Positions 41,059 to 46,016 of a stretch of DNA of 46,016 bases are shown one piece after another. A program made the position numbers and the translations under genes. The stretch's first letter is position 1, and the number at the start of each line of letters is the position of its first letter. The notes under the pieces are model-generated. The model did not search any database. It saw only the letters and a program-made list of their open reading frames with translations, and was not told the origin of the DNA. The stretch is from an uncultured Lachnospiraceae bacterium (GTDB lineage Bacteria > Bacillota > Clostridia > Lachnospirales > Lachnospiraceae). The DNA lies in NCBI GenBank assembly GCA_947626775.1, contig CANQTL010000027.1:1-46016 (forward strand), given 5' to 3'.

Positions 41059-43689
41059 TCAGCCGACGTATTTCTCTGCAAATTCTCTCTCAGGCATGGG
41101 TCTGTCAAAATAAAACCCCTGGATCATCCTGACCTTCATACCTTCCAGTACCTTGTACTGCTCCTTCGTCTCGATCCCCTCCACGCAGATCGACACGCCG
41201 ATGGCGTCCGCCAGATCCGATACCATTCTGATAAAAGATCTCGAGTAGTCGTCCTCCGCCAGATCCTTGACGAAGCTCTGATCCACCTTGATCACATCGA
41301 AAGGCAGCTCTCTGATATGGCTGAGGGAAGAGTAACCCGTCCCGAAATCATCCAGCGCGATCCGGGTCCCCAACGCCTTGATGTCTCCCAGGATTTGTTT
41401 CATGCGGTCCAGATCATTGATCGCCAGCCCTTCCGTTACTTCCAGCGTCAGATTGTGCGGATTGATGCCGCTGTCCCAGATGATCTTTCCGACCTGTTCC
41501 ACGATATCCGGCTGCAAAAGCTGTACCACCGACAGATTCACATTGACCTTGTAATCCGGTTTCCCGCTGTCGTTCCAGCGCTTACAGGTCTCGCAGGCCT
41601 GCTGCAGCACATGATAACCGATCGGATTGATCAGCCCCAGATACTCGGCCAGAGGGATGAAGTCAACCGGGGAGACGAAGCCCATCTCCTCGCTGTTCCA
41701 GCGGATCAGCGCCTCCGCGCCGACGCACCGATTGTTCTCCTGGATATCGACGATCGGCTGATAATAGACCTCGAACTCCCTGTATCCGTCCTGCGCCGCT
41801 TCCCGCATGTTTTTCTCCATGTCGAGGCGCCTGCCGGAAGCGTCCCTGACGTCGTGGTCGTACCACGCGACGCGGTTCTTGCCGGACTTCTTGGCGTCAT
41901 ACATGGCGATGTCCGCCTTCCGTATCAGCTCCTCCACGCCCTCGCCCTCGGCGGGGAACTTCACGATCCCCATGCTCATGGTGCAGTAGTAGTCGGCGTC
42001 CTTGAGAAACCACGGCCTGTTGAAGACGGCCCGGATCCCCTCCACGATCTCTCCCAGGATCCCGTACTGTCCCGGCGGCACGATGATGATGAACTCGTCT
42101 CCTCCCATGCGGTAACAGGAATTGGCGATCCCCCGCACGCCGCGCATACCCTGTGCAATCGACTTCAGCAGCACGTCGCCGTACTGGTGGCCAAGCGTGT
42201 CGTTGATGTGCTTGAAATCATCCATATCCAGATAGAGCACCGCGCCCTCCTGCCCCGTCTGCCTGGCTACATCCACATATTTGGCCAGATCCCGCTCGCA
42301 GCAGAGCCTGTTGTACAGCCCCGTCAGGAAGTCCGTATACGCCTGGTGTTCGAGCCGTCTCTGATACATCTTCTTCTCGGTGATGTCATAGGCGCAGCAC
42401 AGGCGCACTTCCCTGCCGTCCACCCAGGTGATCGTCTTGTAGAGGAAATCGTACCAGTTTCCCCTTTCCTCCAGGCGCAGCTCCATACTGCCCTCCCTGC
42501 TGTCCTGCGAAATTCCGCTCTCAAACAGTTCGGCCAGCCCGCCGTGCTCCATCTCATAGCGCAGATCATTGCGCAGCCATCTGTTGGCGAACAGAATGCC
42601 GCCGCTCTGCAGATCCCGCACATAGACGGAACTGCCGATGTTGTTGAGCACTTCCTCCAGAGCGGCGTAGGAACTCGCGAGCGAATTCTTCTGAATCCGC
42701 TTCGTCAGGATGCTCTGCACCACCTTCACGGAATCGCTCAGGAACTTGACTTCCTCCACCTTCCAGCTGCGCTTCTCTCTCGTCTCCGCGAAGAATGCGT
42801 ACATCGTGACACGGTCGCGCAGGGAGATGGGAAAAGCCGCAAGCGCCTCTATCCCCATCCGTCTCATGCTCTCCGAGAGTTCTTCCGAACCGGCGCCCGA
42901 CGAGAGCACCAGCGGTTTCTCCCCGAACAGAAACGCGGGCCTCGGCTGGTCTTTCGTCTGATCGAACACAGACGGCACGCCGTCCGCGCACCACTGCGCA
43001 ATCACGTCCATGCGCCGGCTGCCGGCGCTCTCCATAGAGCACATATAAGCGCAGCCGATCTGCAGAAGCCCGCCGATCGTGGAGAGTATGTCCGCCATGA
43101 TCTCTTCCACCGGCGCGTCGCTGTCCAGCATCTGTACGATACCGGTCGTGGCCGCCGTCCTTCTCAGCACATTCTCCGTCTCCTCCTGGGAGTAACGGCT
43201 GCGCAGACTCTCCTGCTGCGCGTCCTGCGCCTGGGCTCTGCTGTCCGCCAGGTACATGCTGGTCTCGTAGAAAATATCCAGCGTCAGATTGAACTGCTTC
43301 TCCGTCGTCCGGTATCGGAAATCTCCGGCAAATTCCTGCCCTTCCGGCGACGGCGCGTCGGACAGAACGCCGTAGACAAACCATGTCAGCACGGGGACGG
43401 CGTTCTTCTTGATGCAGACCGCCGCATATTTCAGCGCGTCGATCTCCGTATCTTCTATCGCCTGATCTTCAAGCCTGCTCTCCGCCACTCTGTGGAAAAG
43501 AGCCATCAGTTTTTCTCTCGGCACCAGCCTTTCCAGCACCGCCCTATCCCTGTCATTTCCTGACATTTCTGTCACATCTGTGCCGTCACTGTCCACACAG
43601 AACGCGTAGACGCCGGCCGCCTCGCAGAATTTATCCTGTATCTCCTTCAGTTTGGCACAGTCCGGGGCTTCCTGCCGTGATCCCTCCAT
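41059..43689 (-). CDS. GGDEF/EAL protein for c-di-GMP turnover
   Basis: This 876-residue protein without membrane spans begins with a PocR-like sensory region (about 10-130, CVDSDGTDVTEMSG). GAF-like (about 185-325) and PAS-like (about 335-440) regions follow. The diguanylate cyclase domain has an intact RMGGDEF signature. The phosphodiesterase domain has GAEALIRW, EVTEGLAI, DDFGTGYSSL and KVDQSFV, so both activities look possible. GGGAG nine bases before ATG lies across the guaB stop, four bases away, so translation is probably coupled. Its place inside a purine operon is unusual. Confidence 0.92.
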   Translation of the reverse strand: MEGSRQEAPDCAKLKEIQDKFCEAAGVYAFCVDSDGTDVTEMSGNDRDRAVLERLVPREKLMALFHRVAESRLEDQAIEDTEIDALKYAAVCIKKNAVPVLTWFVYGVLSDAPSPEGQEFAGDFRYRTTEKQFNLTLDIFYETSMYLADSRAQAQDAQQESLRSRYSQEETENVLRRTAATTGIVQMLDSDAPVEEIMADILSTIGGLLQIGCAYMCSMESAGSRRMDVIAQWCADGVPSVFDQTKDQPRPAFLFGEKPLVLSSGAGSEELSESMRRMGIEALAAFPISLRDRVTMYAFFAETREKRSWKVEEVKFLSDSVKVVQSILTKRIQKNSLASSYAALEEVLNNIGSSVYVRDLQSGGILFANRWLRNDLRYEMEHGGLAELFESGISQDSREGSMELRLEERGNWYDFLYKTITWVDGREVRLCCAYDITEKKMYQRRLEHQAYTDFLTGLYNRLCCERDLAKYVDVARQTGQEGAVLYLDMDDFKHINDTLGHQYGDVLLKSIAQGMRGVRGIANSCYRMGGDEFIIIVPPGQYGILGEIVEGIRAVFNRPWFLKDADYYCTMSMGIVKFPAEGEGVEELIRKADIAMYDAKKSGKNRVAWYDHDVRDASGRRLDMEKNMREAAQDGYREFEVYYQPIVDIQENNRCVGAEALIRWNSEEMGFVSPVDFIPLAEYLGLINPIGYHVLQQACETCKRWNDSGKPDYKVNVNLSVVQLLQPDIVEQVGKIIWDSGINPHNLTLEVTEGLAINDLDRMKQILGDIKALGTRIALDDFGTGYSSLSHIRELPFDVIKVDQSFVKDLAEDDYSRSFIRMVSDLADAIGVSICVEGIETKEQYKVLEGMKVRMIQGFYFDRPMPEREFAEKYVG

Positions 43690-43693
43690 TTTT

Positions 43694-45175
<1,482 letters not shown>

Positions 45176-45206
45176 TTAGTAAGATGCCTGATGTGACCTT
45201 TATGTA

Positions 45207-45242
45207 AAGAATACTGCCAGTTATGCAACTGACAGTATTTCT
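45207..45242 (-). terminator. Terminator after the small membrane protein gene
   Basis: AATACTGCCAGTT and AACTGACAGTATT form a 13-bp stem with one mismatch and a TATG-type loop, followed on the minus strand by TTCTTT. It lies 6 bases past the 45248 stop and upstream of guaB. Confidence 0.8.
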
Positions 45243-45247
45243 TTGCG

Positions 45248-45739
45248 CTAATCCGTATAGACCTTACGCGGGGCAACGCTCCGGACCGCCTTCAGCATCT
45301 CCGCATTCGGCTCCAAGATCACCTTCGCGCCGCTGCAGACCATCATGTATCTCCGCTCCGGCTGCGCCGCAATCCCCGAACTGTAGTCCAGCGTCTTCAT
45401 ATTCATATTCTTGTAGGAATCCAGATAGTGAGATCCGACCGGCGCGAAAATTTCCATCTGATCCGTCGAAAAAGTCCCCACCTTCTTTCTCCTTCTCTTT
45501 GCCATGACCTTGTCGACGGAGATCTCTTTCTCCAGATACAGATACTCGTACTCTATGTCCGCGTTCATGGTCGCAAAATAGGCCCCGATCCCCGTGACGA
45601 TCGCTATGAGCAGAGCGAAGATTCTGAACAGACCGAACAGCACGAACACCGCCGTCAGCATGATCAGGAAAATTTTCAGAAAAGTGAGGAGCAGAGAAGG
45701 CTTCCTCGCCACAAGACATTCCACATATGTGTCACTCAA
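45248..45739 (-). CDS. Small membrane protein (DUF6106-like)
   Basis: This protein of about 163 residues starts SDTYVECLVARKPSLLL, has two adjacent membrane segments (about residues 18-55), a basic KRRRKK stretch and a soluble C-terminal domain with FAPVGSHYLDSY and MMVCSGAKVILEPNAEM. From memory it recalls DUF6106; the function is unknown. GGAGG points to a TTG at 45739 eight bases on; the alternative GTG at 45754 would overlap the ribosome site. TATAAT at 45939-45944 may be its -10, with a poor -35. Confidence 0.7.
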   Translation of the reverse strand: MSDTYVECLVARKPSLLLTFLKIFLIMLTAVFVLFGLFRIFALLIAIVTGIGAYFATMNADIEYEYLYLEKEISVDKVMAKRRRKKVGTFSTDQMEIFAPVGSHYLDSYKNMNMKTLDYSSGIAAQPERRYMMVCSGAKVILEPNAEMLKAVRSVAPRKVYTD

Positions 45740-45972
45740 TGCAGACACCTCCACAAGCTTTGATATCTGTCCTGCGCGCAGAAGATTCGCCGGACGATCC
45801 TGTACAAAAATATAGGATAATCATATAACAAATCACGGAAAGTTTCAAGCGTTACCTATGGAAGAAAAGTATGGAAAAAATATTGTCCTTTTGCAAAATG
45901 ATATGATACCTGTTAGAATTATGTGATATGATATACTTATTATAATCCCGAGTTTGACACTTATGGGAATCA

Positions 45973-46016
45973 AAAACGGCTACAAACCCAGTAATAATGC
46001 GGGCTACAGCCGTTTT
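45973..46016 (-). terminator. Terminator of a gene beyond the right edge
   Basis: On the minus strand AAAACGGCTGTAGCCC pairs with GGGTTTGTAGCCGTTTTT, followed by a T-rich end. It must close a leftward gene lying outside the window. Confidence 0.75.

Noticed and set aside
41317..43563. Plus-strand frame of 748 codons over the GGDEF/EAL gene
   Set aside because: Antisense shadow without motifs; the opposite strand has complete GGDEF and EAL signatures.

Overview
The window looks like a chromosomal segment of an anaerobic gut Firmicute of the Lachnospiraceae (Clostridia). The signs are a butyrate pair (ptb-buk), GHKL/LytTR and BlaI/BlaR1-type regulators, the ribU/FMN and cobalamin riboswitches, non-luminescent LuxE/LuxC genes and many strong AGGAGG-type ribosome sites. 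The genus cannot be fixed from the sequence. Nearly all genes lie on the minus strand. The exceptions are ptb-buk, a small putative metalloprotease and a broken regulator remnant. No transposase, integrase, prophage or CRISPR array was seen.

Layout, left to right. 1-700: the 5' end of a 16S rRNA leaving the window, preceded in transcription by two tRNA-Ser genes and a consensus promoter. 784-7447: a housekeeping run transcribed leftward: ycxB-like, tsaE, a tsaB-rimI fusion, a small zinc-ribbon-like protein, rnz, a membrane-anchored protein, tsaD, and an ispD gene fused to a P-loop kinase domain. It holds three tsa genes for t6A tRNA modification plus tRNA 3'-end processing. 7658-10111: a blaI-blaR1 pair with a clear promoter carrying two 17-bp operators and a highly structured leader. 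10112-10565: no gene but an array of hairpins with a common apical loop. 10566-14748: a LytTR regulator/GHKL kinase pair followed by two uncharacterised genes, with an AgrA-like tandem site upstream. 14834-20811: a TRZ/ATZ-family nucleoside deaminase, a MalF/MalG-type permease pair with a HlyD-like adaptor, and ribU under an FMN riboswitch. 20895-26090: flippase, luxC, luxE, a coiled-coil protein with in-frame tandem repeats, and a scar where a broken acyl-CoA ligase meets a broken XRE regulator. 26150-28978: a surface lipoprotein with a CbiK chelatase domain under a cobalamin riboswitch, and a Cys-rich small protein. 29004-36892: tex, a small putative metalloprotease, prfB with its programmed frameshift, and secA. 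37022-39025: ptb-buk. 39124-45148: a purine operon (guaB, a GGDEF/EAL gene, purO-type IMP cyclohydrolase, single-domain AICAR transformylase). 45248 to the end: a small membrane protein and a terminator belonging to a gene outside the window.

The most unusual signals are non-coding. One structured 5'-leader occurs twice, upstream of blaI and of the putative metalloprotease, with 32 of 39 positions identical, a conserved closing stem and the ribosome site next to that stem. A hairpin array at 10174-10440 keeps the same apical motif on changing stems. GAAG...CTTC palindromes recur in several places, including inside the cobalamin riboswitch and across the tsaD stop codon. Other items worth a look are the ispD-kinase fusion, a c-di-GMP turnover gene embedded in the purine operon, and three candidate one-base frameshifts, each in a four-base homopolymer.
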